Shown here: one piece after another, positions 19,268 to 27,316 of the stretch | How the letters are laid out: each line of letters starts with the position of its first letter | Position numbering within the stretch: position 1 is the stretch's first letter | NCBI GenBank assembly: GCA_944390205.1 | Contig: CALXPF010000005.1 | Span: 1-34,887, forward strand | Source of the DNA: an uncultured Alphaproteobacteria bacterium | GTDB lineage: Bacteria > Pseudomonadota > Alphaproteobacteria > CAAHEQ01 > UBA3637 | DNA length: 34,887 nucleotides | Direction of reading: 5' to 3' | Program-made: the position numbers and the translations under genes | Notes under the pieces: model-generated | Told to the model about the DNA's origin: nothing | The model's database searches: none | The model's input: the letters and a program-made list of their open reading frames with translations, nothing else

Positions 19268-19756
19268 TTAAGCGGCAGCTTGTTCTTTTTCGGAATAAGC
19301 TTTTGTCACGCGTGCCAACTGGCCGGCAGGAGCTTGCAACAAGCCAATCAACTTGCCACGCAATTCGTCCAAAGACGGTAAAGCAGCCAATTCATTGATT
19401 GTCTTTACATCAATTCTTTGTCCGTTCATGACGCCACCGATCACCTCAAAGCGATCATTATCCTTGGCCATTTTCACAACTGCCCGTGCTGCGGAAATCG
19501 CATCATCGGAATAAGCAATTGCGGTAGGACCCGTCATCAAATCAATGATGGATTCACATGGCGTTCCTGCGAGAGCCAATTTTGTCAAACGGTTTTTCGT
19601 CACACGATAGTTTGCTCCGTCATTCAAGACATTATTCCGCAAAGTGGTTGTCTCAGCCATTGTGATCCCATTATTATGTGTCACAACAACCAAAGCCGCT
19701 TTGTTGAAAATCTCTTTCATATCGGAAATCAACTGTTGTTTTTCTTCACGTTTCAC
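19268..19756 (-). CDS. rplJ: Ribosomal protein L10
   Basis: A 162-residue L10, the stalk base that binds L7/L12 dimers. The start is taken at GTG 19756, giving (M)KREEKQQLISDMKEIFNKAA, which matches the usual alphaproteobacterial N-terminus. GGAG lies nine bases upstream. An in-frame TTG at 19786 would add ten residues but has a weaker ribosome site. Conserved parts include YRVTKNRLTKLAL, TGPTAIAY and LIGLLQAPAGQLARV, and the C-terminal helix (TKAYSEKEQAAA) that holds L7/L12. It is preceded by a long structured leader. Confidence 0.95.
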   Translation of the reverse strand: MKREEKQQLISDMKEIFNKAALVVVTHNNGITMAETTTLRNNVLNDGANYRVTKNRLTKLALAGTPCESIIDLMTGPTAIAYSDDAISAARAVVKMAKDNDRFEVIGGVMNGQRIDVKTINELAALPSLDELRGKLIGLLQAPAGQLARVTKAYSEKEQAAA

Positions 19757-19789
19757 GACTTTTGTCTCCGTTATTTTTGAATTCAAGAT

Positions 19790-19975
19790 TACTCTTGTCT
19801 TCTGGTTTACATTTGGTTTTTAAAGATCCTCTCTAAAAACCCTCTTTTTTCCTGCCCAGAAAACTCGTTCTTTCATTCCCATTGGAATAACTGACTTATT
19901 TTCTGTCTATGCCGGTGGGATGCTTCCCTTTACTCTTATCCCGTGATAAGCACCAACAGTCTCGGACAGGTTATT
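19790..19975 (-). promoter_or_regulatory. L10-leader-like structured mRNA region (rplJL control)
   Basis: The 260-base rplA–rplJ gap holds nested pairings. A hairpin CTTATC (19935–19940) / GATAAG (19945–19950) is flanked by CACC (19951–19954) pairing with GGTG (19914–19917), and outside that ACAG (19956–19959) pairs with CTGT (19903–19906). A separate 8-bp stem lies at 19815–19841. Position and layout resemble the known leader bound by the L10–L7/L12 complex to repress rplJL. Assignment is by context and pairing only. Confidence 0.6.
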
Positions 19976-20017
19976 CGAAAGGTAATTTTCTTTTTCAAAA
20001 AAATTACCTTTCAATTT

Positions 20018-20710
20018 TTATCCATTAATGCTGGATAAAGCAACTTTCACACCAACTCCCTGAGTCGTACTCAAAGCAACTTGCTTTAAGTAAACACCCT
20101 TAGAAGAAGCCGGCTTCATACCATTAAGCGTTTTCACGAAAGCAATGACATTTTCTTTGATTTTGTCATCTGCAAAGCTTACCTTTCCGATACCGGCATG
20201 AACAATACCCGTCGAGTCGACACGGAATTGAACTTGTCCGGCTTTGGCAGCCTTAACGGCATCCGCGACATCCATTGTCACCGTTCCCAACTTGGGGTTT
20301 GGCATTAACCCTTTCGGGCCTAAAATCTTACCGATCCGGCCGACAAGACCCATCATGTCCGGTGTTGCAATAAGACGTTGGAAATTAATATTTCCCGCCA
20401 TAATACTATTCATTAAATCTTCATCACCGACAATATCCGCTCCGGCTTTTTTAGCTTCTTCGGCTTTGGGTCCTTTTGCAAACACCGCAACCGACAAAGT
20501 CTTTCCCGTTCCGGCCGGCAATGAAACCGCACCACGAATCATTTGATCCGATTGACGCGGATCTACACCCAAGCTAACGGCAATATCAACCGTTTCGTCA
20601 AACTTACCCGATGCGTTGGCTTTAATTGTTTTGATCGCTTCATCCAATTCATATGCTTTGGATGTATCAACCGTTTCGTAAGCTTTTCTTAATCTTTTTC
20701 CGTATTTCAT
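20018..20710 (-). CDS. rplA: Ribosomal protein L1
   Basis: A 230-residue L1 of normal length, which binds 23S rRNA at the E-site stalk and usually represses its own operon. Conserved parts include [35 protein letters not shown] and QVRVDSTG-like [19 protein letters not shown]. It starts four bases after the rplK stop with a GGAGTAAGAAG ribosome site, so the pair is tightly coupled. Confidence 0.97.
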   Translation of the reverse strand: MKYGKRLRKAYETVDTSKAYELDEAIKTIKANASGKFDETVDIAVSLGVDPRQSDQMIRGAVSLPAGTGKTLSVAVFAKGPKAEEAKKAGADIVGDEDLMNSIMAGNINFQRLIATPDMMGLVGRIGKILGPKGLMPNPKLGTVTMDVADAVKAAKAGQVQFRVDSTGIVHAGIGKVSFADDKIKENVIAFVKTLNGMKPASSKGVYLKQVALSTTQGVGVKVALSSING

Positions 20711-20714
20711 CTTC

Positions 20715-21143
20715 TTACTCCACTACATCGATACCCATTGAACGGGCTTGTCCCGCGACCATTTCCATTGCAGCCTCAACCGAATGACAATTCATGTCCG
20801 GCATTTTTTGAGTGGCAATTTCCTTAATTTGCGCCTTTGTAATTTTAGCAACCTTCTTACGTCCCGGTTCTTTAGACGCACTCTTCACATTAGCGGCTTT
20901 TTTAATTAAATAGCTCACCGGAGGCAATTTTGTCACAAATGTGAATGTCCGATCGGCATAAGCCGTAATGATAACGGGAATCGGTGTGCCCGGTTCCATT
21001 TTTTGCGTCTTTGCATTGAACGCCTTACAAAACTCCATAATATTCAACCCACGTTGACCCAAAGCCGGTCCGACGGGAGGTGACGGATTTGCTTTACCGG
21101 CTTCGATCTGAAGCTTAATAAAGCCAATAACTTTTTTTGCCAT
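20715..21143 (-). CDS. rplK: Ribosomal protein L11
   Basis: A 142-residue L11, part of the GTPase-associated centre and the thiostrepton-binding site. Standard N-terminal [20 protein letters not shown] with the conserved Pro residues, then [13 protein letters not shown], and the rRNA-binding C-terminal domain ending [17 protein letters not shown]. Ribosome site GAGGTTATAAA precedes ATG. Confidence 0.97.
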   Translation of the reverse strand: MAKKVIGFIKLQIEAGKANPSPPVGPALGQRGLNIMEFCKAFNAKTQKMEPGTPIPVIITAYADRTFTFVTKLPPVSYLIKKAANVKSASKEPGRKKVAKITKAQIKEIATQKMPDMNCHSVEAAMEMVAGQARSMGIDVVE

Positions 21144-21210
21144 TTTATAACCTCATTAAAAAAATCCAATTCATTGAACAATTTCTTGTCGAAGTTCTGT
21201 GGTCTGATGT

Positions 21211-21263
21211 TGGCGCATCCGCCACACAGAAAGAGGATCCGAATTGGTTTGATCCCCCTCTTT
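21211..21263 (-). promoter_or_regulatory. Two hairpins in the nusG–rplK spacer
   Basis: The first is TGGCG (21211–21215) / CGCCA (21220–21224). The second has GGATC (21235–21239) pairing with GATCC (21251–21255), extended outward by AAAGAG and CTCTTT. The second could attenuate after nusG, and the region is where an L1 autoregulatory site would be expected, but I cannot match the L1 motif with certainty. Confidence 0.4.
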
Positions 21264-21268
21264 AAACA

Positions 21269-21796
21269 CTACGCTTTTTTAACCTGCGCATAATCCAAAT
21301 CTAACGGAGTCATTCGTCCAAAAATAGAGACCGAGACCTTTAATCGTTCTTTTTCCGAATCTACCTCTTCAACCGTTCCCGTGAAAGAAGCAAACGGACC
21401 CTCTATAACACGAACCTGCTCACCCACCTCATACGAAACAACGGCTTTGGGTTTTTCAACCCCCTCTTTAACTTGATGTAAAATACGCATGGCTTCAGCC
21501 TCGGTAATCGGAGTCGGCTTTTTACCGCCCAAGAATCCCGTCACCTTCGGAGTCGAATTGACCATATGCCATGTTTCGTCCGTCATTTCCATTTTAATCA
21601 AAACATATCCCGGAAAAAATTTTCTTTCCGTTTCAACTTTTGTTCCGTTTCGGACACTGATAACACTTTCCGTCGGAACCAAAACCTGCTCAAATTTATC
21701 AGTTAGTCCCTTTTTTTCCGCCTGTTCTTGAATAAAAGCGGCAATTCTGTTTTCAAATCCGGAATAAGTATGAACAACGTACCACCGAATAGCCAT
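21269..21796 (-). CDS. nusG: Transcription antitermination/elongation factor NusG
   Basis: A 175-residue NusG. The NGN domain starts WYVVHTYSGFENRIAAFIQE and contains RKFFPGYVLIKMEM and VTGFLGGKKPTPI. The C-terminal KOW domain has GEQVRVIEGPFASFTGTVEE and ends LDYAQVKKA. It binds RNA polymerase and couples it to Rho or the ribosome. It begins four bases after the secE stop. Confidence 0.97.
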   Translation of the reverse strand: MAIRWYVVHTYSGFENRIAAFIQEQAEKKGLTDKFEQVLVPTESVISVRNGTKVETERKFFPGYVLIKMEMTDETWHMVNSTPKVTGFLGGKKPTPITEAEAMRILHQVKEGVEKPKAVVSYEVGEQVRVIEGPFASFTGTVEEVDSEKERLKVSVSIFGRMTPLDLDYAQVKKA

Positions 21797-21799
21797 TCA

Positions 21800-21988
21800 C
21801 TAACCTCCCAAAATCAACCGAATCATTGCTGCAAAAACCAAATCGATCAAAAACAAAAATAAAGCCAGGACGACACTCATAACAATAACGGTTAAAGTTC
21901 CCTGCATGGTTTCCGCTCGTGTTGGCCAAGTGACCTTTGAAATTTCCTGTTTTACTTGACGAACGAACTGTGCCGGCGTTGTTTTCAT
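21800..21988 (-). CDS. secE: Preprotein translocase subunit SecE
   Basis: A 62-residue short-type SecE with one membrane helix. The conserved cytoplasmic helix FVRQVKQEISKVTWPTRAE is followed by the membrane segment at about 31–58 (LTVIVMSVVLALFLFLIDLV). It stabilises SecY in the translocon. It lies between tRNA-Trp and nusG, the common order. Confidence 0.95.
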   Translation of the reverse strand: MKTTPAQFVRQVKQEISKVTWPTRAETMQGTLTVIVMSVVLALFLFLIDLVFAAMIRLILGG

Positions 21989-22009
21989 CTTTAATTCCTT
22001 CTCCTTTAA

Positions 22010-22085
22010 TGGCAGGGGCGGCAGGGATCGAACCCGCGACCTTCGGTTTTGGAGACCGACGCTCTACCAGTTGAGCTACACCCCT
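22010..22085 (-). tRNA. trnW: tRNA-Trp (anticodon CCA)
   Basis: A 76-base cloverleaf with encoded CCA end. The acceptor stem AGGGGTG pairs with CGCCCCT (one G·U). The D arm has GTAGCTCAACTGGTAGAGC. The anticodon stem TCGGT/ACCGA holds loop CTCCAAA with CCA. The T arm is CGGGTTCGATCCCTG-like. It lies 21 bases ahead of secE and is probably co-transcribed with it. Confidence 0.97.
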
Positions 22086-22140
22086 TTTCTTATCTTTTAG
22101 CTTTTAAAACGAATCACATACTTAAACGATAAGACGAGTT

Positions 22141-22169
22141 ATGATAAACAACTCAAAACAAAATGTCAA
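22141..22169 (-). promoter_or_regulatory. Promoter of tRNA-Trp–secE–nusG operon
   Basis: Minus strand: TTGACA (22169–22164), exactly 17 bases, TATCAT (22146–22141). It lies about 55 bases ahead of the tRNA. Confidence 0.8.
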
Positions 22170-22465
22170 GTCTTTTTTAATCCCCCCTTAATTTTTTGTT
22201 AACCGATCATACTCCTCTCACAGACCCCATTTTGAAATTTTGTCCTCTTTTTATTTTGGTTCACGTTTAATCATCATATAAATAATCAAGTTTCCCTTTT
22301 GGGATCATTTTGTTTTCAATTAAGAGGCAAGATCATGATATCACTTAAGGATATACCCTGATCACAAAACCAAAAAAATAACAAAGAAAATAATACATTG
22401 AAAAGACCTTTTTTGTCGCAAGAAAAGGATCGTTTTTTTGAAACGCTTTTTGGATCAAAAAAACC
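22170..22465. other. AT-rich intergenic stretch
   Basis: No gene with a ribosome site on either strand. It contains the first copy of a 22-base direct repeat near its right end. Otherwise I see nothing I can name. Confidence 0.5.
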
Positions 22466-22518
22466 TTGATTTTCTGCCCTCCTTTCGTGTATAAAAAAAA
22501 GGATCGTTTTTTTGAAAC
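22423..22518. repeat. 22-base direct repeat ahead of the prepilin-like gene
   Basis: AAAAGGATCGTTTTTTTGAA followed by AC occurs at 22423–22444 and 22497–22518, 74 bases apart. Similarity continues loosely beyond (gcttttTGGA / agttttGGAG). The second copy forms the mRNA leader; the first lies upstream of the promoter. Confidence 0.8.
22466..22495 (+). promoter_or_regulatory. Candidate promoter of the prepilin-like gene
   Basis: TTGATT (22466–22471), 18 bases, TATAAA (22490–22495), followed by a leader and GGAGAG just ahead of ATG 22536. Confidence 0.5.
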
Positions 22519-22535
22519 AGTTTTGGAGAGATAGG

Positions 22536-24476
22536 ATGTTCAAAGATTTGTTTTTTAAGTCAAAATTAAGCACACAAAAACAAACAACAAAACAAGAGTC
22601 GGGTCGGTCGATGGTGGAGATGTTGGGGGTACTCACGATTATGGGGCTTCTCTCAATCGGGGCGATTGCGGGGTATCGCCATGCGATGGATCAATATAAA
22701 GCCAACGAGACAATCAATGAACTGACGCTTCGGGCGGTGAGTGTGGGCGAACAGGTGCGACAAAACAAAGGGACGCTCACAATGGATGAATTCCCGGTGA
22801 TAACAAGACAAGGGTATCCCGTGACGGCGTTTCGAGAACCGGATGATCCGAAACTGTTTGAGTTAGAAGTGACGCATGTGCCCGTGGGGGTGTGTCGCAA
22901 GATTTTAAAGATGGGCTGGAAACTCCCTGTTTTGATGAAAGCCAATGAGATTGTGTATGGAGGGAACGACTTGATCTGTGAACCGAGCGAGATGGATAAC
23001 AGAGAAACGGCCACTATGGTGTTTTTGTTTGATGAGGATCTGGACGAGACGGCACTGCCCAATTGGTATTGTGAGGAAGATTCGGATTGTAATGCTTGCC
23101 AACGGTGTCAAGAGAACATTTGTGTGTCCTCTTGCGAGGGGTATGAGCGGTGTGCTCAAGACACGGAGACGGGGGAACAGATCTGTTGCCCGAAAGAGAG
23201 ACGCTCAGGCCCCTATTGTTGTGCCAAAGCCGTCAACGGGATGTGCTGTAATGAGAACGATCAGTGTTGCCCATGGCATAAGCCCCTGATTGGGAAAGAT
23301 GGCAACTGTTATTCATGTGACAATGAAGCAGGTGTGGATGTGACCGGCGTAGAAGAGAATTGTGGCGTTTGTACGAACAGAGAACTATGGGAGAGAACAT
23401 CCTTTAATATTCAATGTGTGATCCCGTGTCAGAAAGATGCCCCTCTCAGACAAGACAACGGAAAATGTTATTCCTGTGATTATCCAGATCCAATAGTTAT
23501 TTCTCATACAACCGATTATTGTGAAACTATATGCCCTAATCGAGTAGCAAATGGATGGTTAAATAGATATTGTTCTTTCCCCTGTGGGGAAGGAACATTT
23601 ACAGGAGGTGACGGGAAATGTTATTCCTGTGATGAAGAAAAAAGTGTGGGTGTTGATAGTGTTTCTCATGATGGATGTGATCAATGTGATAATCGGACAC
23701 AAGTCGGAAATTATTGTGTGTTAGACTGTCCCAAAGAGGAAATAAAAGGAGATGACGGGATTTGTTATCCCTGTGATCATTCTGATCCGATTACAATTTA
23801 TAATGCTCTTAATTATTGTAGTAATATTTGTCCTAATCGTGTAGTAAATGGATGGCACGATAGGCTGTGTTCACTTCCGTGCGGAGAGGAGGAAAGATTT
23901 ACAGGGGCAGATGGTAAATGTTATTCGTGTGATGAAACAAAACCGATTAATATGGATGGTGTTTCTCATGATGGGTGTGAGCTCTGCCCTAATCGAACTT
24001 TATCTGGGAACTATTGTATTTTAAATTGTCCTACCAAAGAAATCAGAGGAAGTGACGGAAAGTGTTATTCCTGTGATCATTCTGATCCGATTACAATTTA
24101 TAATGCTCTTAATTATTGTAGTAATATTTGTCCTAATCGAATTGCCAATGGATATCATAATCAACGGTGTTCCATCCCCTGTAAAGAAGGAACATTTACG
24201 GGGGCTACGGGTAAATGTTATTCCTGCGATGAAGAGAAAAATATTGATGTGAATAGTGTTTTTCATGAGGGGTGTGAACGGTGTCCCAATACAAGGAATT
24301 TATATAATCTCATGTGTGTTCCGAAGTGCTCGGGAGATTCACCGCTTCGAGGATCGGATAACAAGTGCTATCCGTGTGATACGGAAACACGTATTCCGGT
24401 CACGAATATGACGGATGCGTGTTATGAGTGCGCCGATCAACGAAAGTTGGATGGAAGTCATTGTGTGTTAAAGTAA
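22536..24476 (+). CDS. Prepilin-like protein with long Cys-rich repeat array
   Basis: A 646-residue protein. Residues about 20–55 form a type IV prepilin-like N-terminus: a polar leader ending SG, then RSMVEMLG with Glu at +5, then a hydrophobic helix (VLTIMGLLSIGAIAGY). The +1 residue would be Arg instead of Phe/Met. A pilin-like domain follows to about 170. After that the chain is Cys-rich, with eight G-x-CY(S/P)CD modules alternating between two types. One carries HSDPITIYNALNYCSNICPNR and the other VDSVSHDGCxxCxNRT. The repeat period is about 100 residues. Start ATG has GGAGAG five bases upstream. It is probably exported by a type II/IV pilus-like machine and held by many disulfides (inference). 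No machine gene is in the window. A terminator follows. Confidence 0.75.
   Translation: MFKDLFFKSKLSTQKQTTKQESGRSMVEMLGVLTIMGLLSIGAIAGYRHAMDQYKANETINELTLRAVSVGEQVRQNKGTLTMDEFPVITRQGYPVTAFREPDDPKLFELEVTHVPVGVCRKILKMGWKLPVLMKANEIVYGGNDLICEPSEMDNRETATMVFLFDEDLDETALPNWYCEEDSDCNACQRCQENICVSSCEGYERCAQDTETGEQICCPKERRSGPYCCAKAVNGMCCNENDQCCPWHKPLIGKDGNCYSCDNEAGVDVTGVEENCGVCTNRELWERTSFNIQCVIPCQKDAPLRQDNGKCYSCDYPDPIVISHTTDYCETICPNRVANGWLNRYCSFPCGEGTFTGGDGKCYSCDEEKSVGVDSVSHDGCDQCDNRTQVGNYCVLDCPKEEIKGDDGICYPCDHSDPITIYNALNYCSNICPNRVVNGWHDRLCSLPCGEEERFTGADGKCYSCDETKPINMDGVSHDGCELCPNRTLSGNYCILNCPTKEIRGSDGKCYSCDHSDPITIYNALNYCSNICPNRIANGYHNQRCSIPCKEGTFTGATGKCYSCDEEKNIDVNSVFHEGCERCPNTRNLYNLMCVPKCSGDSPLRGSDNKCYPCDTETRIPVTNMTDACYECADQRKLDGSHCVLK
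23473..24250 (+). repeat. About 300-bp coding repeats in the Cys-rich array
   Basis: Bases 23770–23839 are identical to 24070–24139, a spacing of exactly 300. A more diverged earlier copy begins at about 23473, 297 bases before. Each period holds two Cys-rich modules. Confidence 0.85.
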
Positions 24477-24494
24477 GTGTTTCCGGAATGTTTC

Positions 24495-24531
24495 AAAATA
24501 AAAAAAAGAGGTTGTTAAACCTCTTTTTTTG
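24495..24531. terminator. Bidirectional terminator between convergent genes
   Basis: AGAGGTT (24507–24513) / AACCTCT (24518–24524), loop GTTA, with long A and T runs on the two sides. It serves the prepilin-like gene and kdsB. Confidence 0.92.
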
Positions 24532-24542
24532 TTGGGTTCACA

Positions 24543-25316
24543 TCAAAATAAAAATTGCTGTGCTTCCGATAGTTCCTCGGGTGTATTGACATCCGCCGGA
24601 GCTTCTTCAATCAATTTAACACTGGGAACAACCAAGGCATATATACTCATTCCGTTTTCCAATGCTCTTAATTGTTCCAATTTCTCAATATTCTCCAAAA
24701 CACCAACCGGATAAGAAACAAACTTTTTAAGAGCTTCCGTTCGATAGACATAAATCCCGATATGCCAATACGCAAAATGATATTCCGGAACATCATCTCG
24801 ATTGAACGGAACCGGACTTCTTGAAAAATAAAGAGCCCGACCAAAATTCTCGCCTTCTCTCAATCCCATAGCAATTTTAACATGAGCCGGATCTTGAATC
24901 TCATTAGAATCGGTTATTTTCATTCCGACCGTCACAATATCTGCCCCGGTTTTTTCCATAATATCAACCAATTGCAGATTTAATTTGGGATCTACATTAA
25001 TTCCGTCCCCTTGAAAACTAACGGCAATATCATATTTTTCACCTGTCGGATCAATCTCACGAAGGGCTGCCGCAATTCGATCCGTACCGGATGGAAGAGA
25101 TGGATCCGTCAAAACACACCGAGCCCCAAAACTTTGAGCCACATCAATAATCTCTTGATCTCCCGCCGCAATATAAACATCTTCTGCCGGATGAACCTGA
25201 ATCGCATGCTCGTACACATGTTGAATGAGGGGCTTTCCGTTGATTATCGCTAACGGTTTGTTTGGTAAACGCGTTGATTTTAAACGAGTCGGTATTAAAA
25301 CAGCTACTTTAGACAT
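24543..25316 (-). CDS. kdsB: CMP-Kdo synthetase (3-deoxy-manno-octulosonate cytidylyltransferase)
   Basis: A 257-residue enzyme that makes CMP-Kdo from CTP and Kdo for lipid A inner core synthesis. The nucleotide-binding start IPTRLKSTRLPNKPLAIINGKP is typical. VLTDPSLPSGTDRIAAAL, VSFQGDGINVDP (QGD motif) and the region SRSPVPFNRD followed by HIGIYVYR match the family. In the family the QGD Asp and a downstream Asp position magnesium. Its start overlaps the end of the HIT gene by 13 bases, so it is part of the ppa operon. Presence implies a Kdo-containing LPS. Confidence 0.95.
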   Translation of the reverse strand: MSKVAVLIPTRLKSTRLPNKPLAIINGKPLIQHVYEHAIQVHPAEDVYIAAGDQEIIDVAQSFGARCVLTDPSLPSGTDRIAAALREIDPTGEKYDIAVSFQGDGINVDPKLNLQLVDIMEKTGADIVTVGMKITDSNEIQDPAHVKIAMGLREGENFGRALYFSRSPVPFNRDDVPEYHFAYWHIGIYVYRTEALKKFVSYPVGVLENIEKLEQLRALENGMSIYALVVPSVKLIEEAPADVNTPEELSEAQQFLF

Positions 25317-25711
25317 AACTCAAATTCCTTTCTGATCTTTTCAATAATCTCTTTCTTTGAATCCCCTAAATAAGGAATTCCCGGAACTCCCCAAACCGTC
25401 CCCGGCCAACAGGCATCTGTTTGATAACGACAAATAACATGTACATGTAATTGAGGTGTCATGTTTCCAATCATTGCCACATTTGTTTGATCCGGATTAA
25501 AAAGGCGTGTCATAACTTTTTCCGCTATCTCAATTTCCTTCATCAAAACAAGGCGTTCTTCTGTTGTCAAATCCAACATATTTCGAACATTTTCTTTTTT
25601 AGGAACCAAAAAAATCCACGGACAATTCGCATTATCCTCAAACAAAACCTTACAAAACGGAAGATCGCAAACATAATCTTTTTTTTGTAAAGCCGGATGA
25701 AGTTGAAACAT
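25304..25711 (-). CDS. HIT-family nucleotide hydrolase
   Basis: A 135-residue HIT-domain protein of the small proteobacterial type. The catalytic triad region reads MTPQLHVHVICRY, with Gln in place of the first His of the HxHxHx motif. This Gln form is common in this subfamily, so activity may persist. An upstream WIFLVPKKENVRNMLDL stretch also fits. Relatives hydrolyse dinucleoside polyphosphates or nucleoside phosphoramidates; the substrate here is unknown. It lies in the ppa–HAD–HIT–kdsB group and overlaps kdsB. Confidence 0.85.
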   Translation of the reverse strand: MFQLHPALQKKDYVCDLPFCKVLFEDNANCPWIFLVPKKENVRNMLDLTTEERLVLMKEIEIAEKVMTRLFNPDQTNVAMIGNMTPQLHVHVICRYQTDACWPGTVWGVPGIPYLGDSKKEIIEKIRKEFELCLK

Positions 25712-25726
25712 TTTTTCTCCTTTCTC

Positions 25727-26620
25727 TTAAGCGGATATTCTAGCATTCACATCACCGACGACTTCCAAAATATAATCCGGATTGCCCATATGATGTTCTG
25801 CCAAAAGATCGGCTATTTTTTCTCCTTTTTTTAACAAGCGTGAAACCACCCCCGTATGTGTGACTAAAACAGTCTTCATGCCGGCGTTTTTCCCACCCTC
25901 AATATCTGTTCGAAGCGTATCTCCGATCATCAAAGACGTTTGAGGATTTGCTTTTGTTCGTTGAAAAACATACCGATAAATATTTGCATACGGCTTTCCG
26001 ATCCAACAAACGTGTCCCCCATTTTCTTCATACCACTTTCCGAGAGCACCGTTAGCCGGAAAAGATTCGTCCCCCTTCATATATGTATAATCCGGATTGG
26101 CACAAACAGCCGGTAATTTTTTTTCGAGAGCCTCTCGCATAAACGGAATAAACGGGTCAATCGTTGTCACGGCCACGCCATTCAAATCCAAACCGCTTAA
26201 ATAAATAATATCTGCTCTTGAAACATCTTTAACAGATCGAATGGACATCCCCTTAAACAATGCGGGATTCGACCGTCCGACTGTATAACAAGCCGGTTTT
26301 TTCAAAGATGTCAATTGCTCAAATAATCCTTCTTGAATCATAAAACGACAGGCATCTCCGGACGTGATATAATCATCGTAATGAACACCTAAAATCAATC
26401 CTTTTTTTTCTTTTTGAGGAATTGAATAAGCAGATAATTCGGTTGAATTCGATAAAATGTAAATATGCTTTCCAACCGCTTTCAACTCCTTAAGAGTATC
26501 AAGAACATAAGGATAAAATTGGTTCCCATCCCATAAAACACCCCATAAATCAAAAAATAAATTCGTGTATTCAGACGGAAAATCCAAACCGGTTTTTAAA
26601 TAACAAGAAAATAAGCTCAT
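25727..26620 (-). CDS. HAD class IIA hydrolase (NagD-like)
   Basis: A 297-residue HAD-superfamily IIA phosphatase. Motif I is [11 protein letters not shown], motif II is YILSNST, motif III Lys is in [12 protein letters not shown], and motif IV is [13 protein letters not shown]. The Asp of motif I is the expected nucleophile. The layout agrees with the alphaproteobacterial subgroup of hypothetical IIA hydrolases. The substrate is unknown, perhaps a sugar or nucleotide phosphate. It overlaps the ppa stop by four bases (translational coupling). Confidence 0.88.
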   Translation of the reverse strand: MSLFSCYLKTGLDFPSEYTNLFFDLWGVLWDGNQFYPYVLDTLKELKAVGKHIYILSNSTELSAYSIPQKEKKGLILGVHYDDYITSGDACRFMIQEGLFEQLTSLKKPACYTVGRSNPALFKGMSIRSVKDVSRADIIYLSGLDLNGVAVTTIDPFIPFMREALEKKLPAVCANPDYTYMKGDESFPANGALGKWYEENGGHVCWIGKPYANIYRYVFQRTKANPQTSLMIGDTLRTDIEGGKNAGMKTVLVTHTGVVSRLLKKGEKIADLLAEHHMGNPDYILEVVGDVNARISA

Positions 26621-27165
26621 TCAGAATATCCGGGTAATTTTGTTTTAACACTTTCATATAAACGAACGGCTTGACGAATTAAATCCTTCGCCTCGATCGG
26701 ACCTAAAAATGTCTCGATTTTAACTTCTTTTTGTTCCAAAACCTTATAATCTTCAAAAAAGCGTTGCAAAATTTTAAGAATATGAGGCGGTAATTGATCA
26801 ATATGTGTGTATCCGTTATATTCGGGATCGTCTTCATGAATGGCAATAATCTTGTCATCCGACTCGCCATTATCAATCATTTTAATAACCCCGATCGGGC
26901 GAGCTCTCATAATACAAAGCGGGCAAACCGGAACTTGACCCAAAACCAATATATCTAACGGATCGTTATCTTCCCCGTACGTTTGCGGGATGAATCCGTA
27001 GTTTGCCGGATAATGAACAGAAGAATATAAAATTCGATCAACTTTTACCAATCCGCTTTTTTTATCGAGCTCATACTTGATCTGGGATCCTTTCGGAACC
27101 TCAATAATAGCCGGAACAATATCCGGAAATGCGTCATAATGTTTAACCTGATGCCAGGGATGCAT
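26617..27165 (-). CDS. ppa: Inorganic pyrophosphatase (family I)
   Basis: A 182-residue soluble family I pyrophosphatase, the usual bacterial size. It hydrolyses PPi and so pulls biosynthetic reactions forward, including the CMP-Kdo step made by the kdsB product in the same group. Visible signatures are [27 protein letters not shown], the acidic metal site [11 protein letters not shown] and [11 protein letters not shown] ribosome site AGAAAGGAATTT precedes the ATG, and a good promoter lies just upstream. Confidence 0.97.
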   Translation of the reverse strand: MHPWHQVKHYDAFPDIVPAIIEVPKGSQIKYELDKKSGLVKVDRILYSSVHYPANYGFIPQTYGEDNDPLDILVLGQVPVCPLCIMRARPIGVIKMIDNGESDDKIIAIHEDDPEYNGYTHIDQLPPHILKILQRFFEDYKVLEQKEVKIETFLGPIEAKDLIRQAVRLYESVKTKLPGYSE

Positions 27166-27201
27166 GATAAATTCCTTTCTTAATATAAGACAATGGATAG
27201 T

Positions 27202-27230
27202 ATTTTAAAATCTTTAAAATATCCTGTCAA
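27202..27230 (-). promoter_or_regulatory. Promoter of ppa–HAD–HIT–kdsB
   Basis: Minus strand: TTGACA (27230–27225), 17 bases, TAAAAT (27207–27202), about 37 bases before the ppa ATG. Confidence 0.75.
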
Positions 27231-27248
27231 GACGAAAAAATTCAACGC

Positions 27249-27262
27249 CAAAGGATCCTTTG
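27249..27262. repeat. 14-bp perfect palindrome
   Basis: CAAAGGATCCTTTG lies 18 bases upstream of the ppa -35 and within the virB4–ppa spacer. It could be an operator or part of a weak virB4 terminator; no strong U run follows. Confidence 0.5.
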
Positions 27263-27316
27263 AGCCGGCCTGTCCTTCCTAAAATTTTTATGCGAATTGA
27301 TAAAAAATCTCCTTTG

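Noticed and set aside
22010-22085. tRNA-Trp as an integration site
   Set aside because: No integrase gene and no duplicated tRNA 3' end were seen nearby; the tRNA is in its usual operon place.
22316-22636. Minus-strand open frame ahead of the prepilin-like gene
   Set aside because: It overlaps the prepilin-like start, is Phe/Cys/Leu-rich from T/A runs and has no ribosome site.
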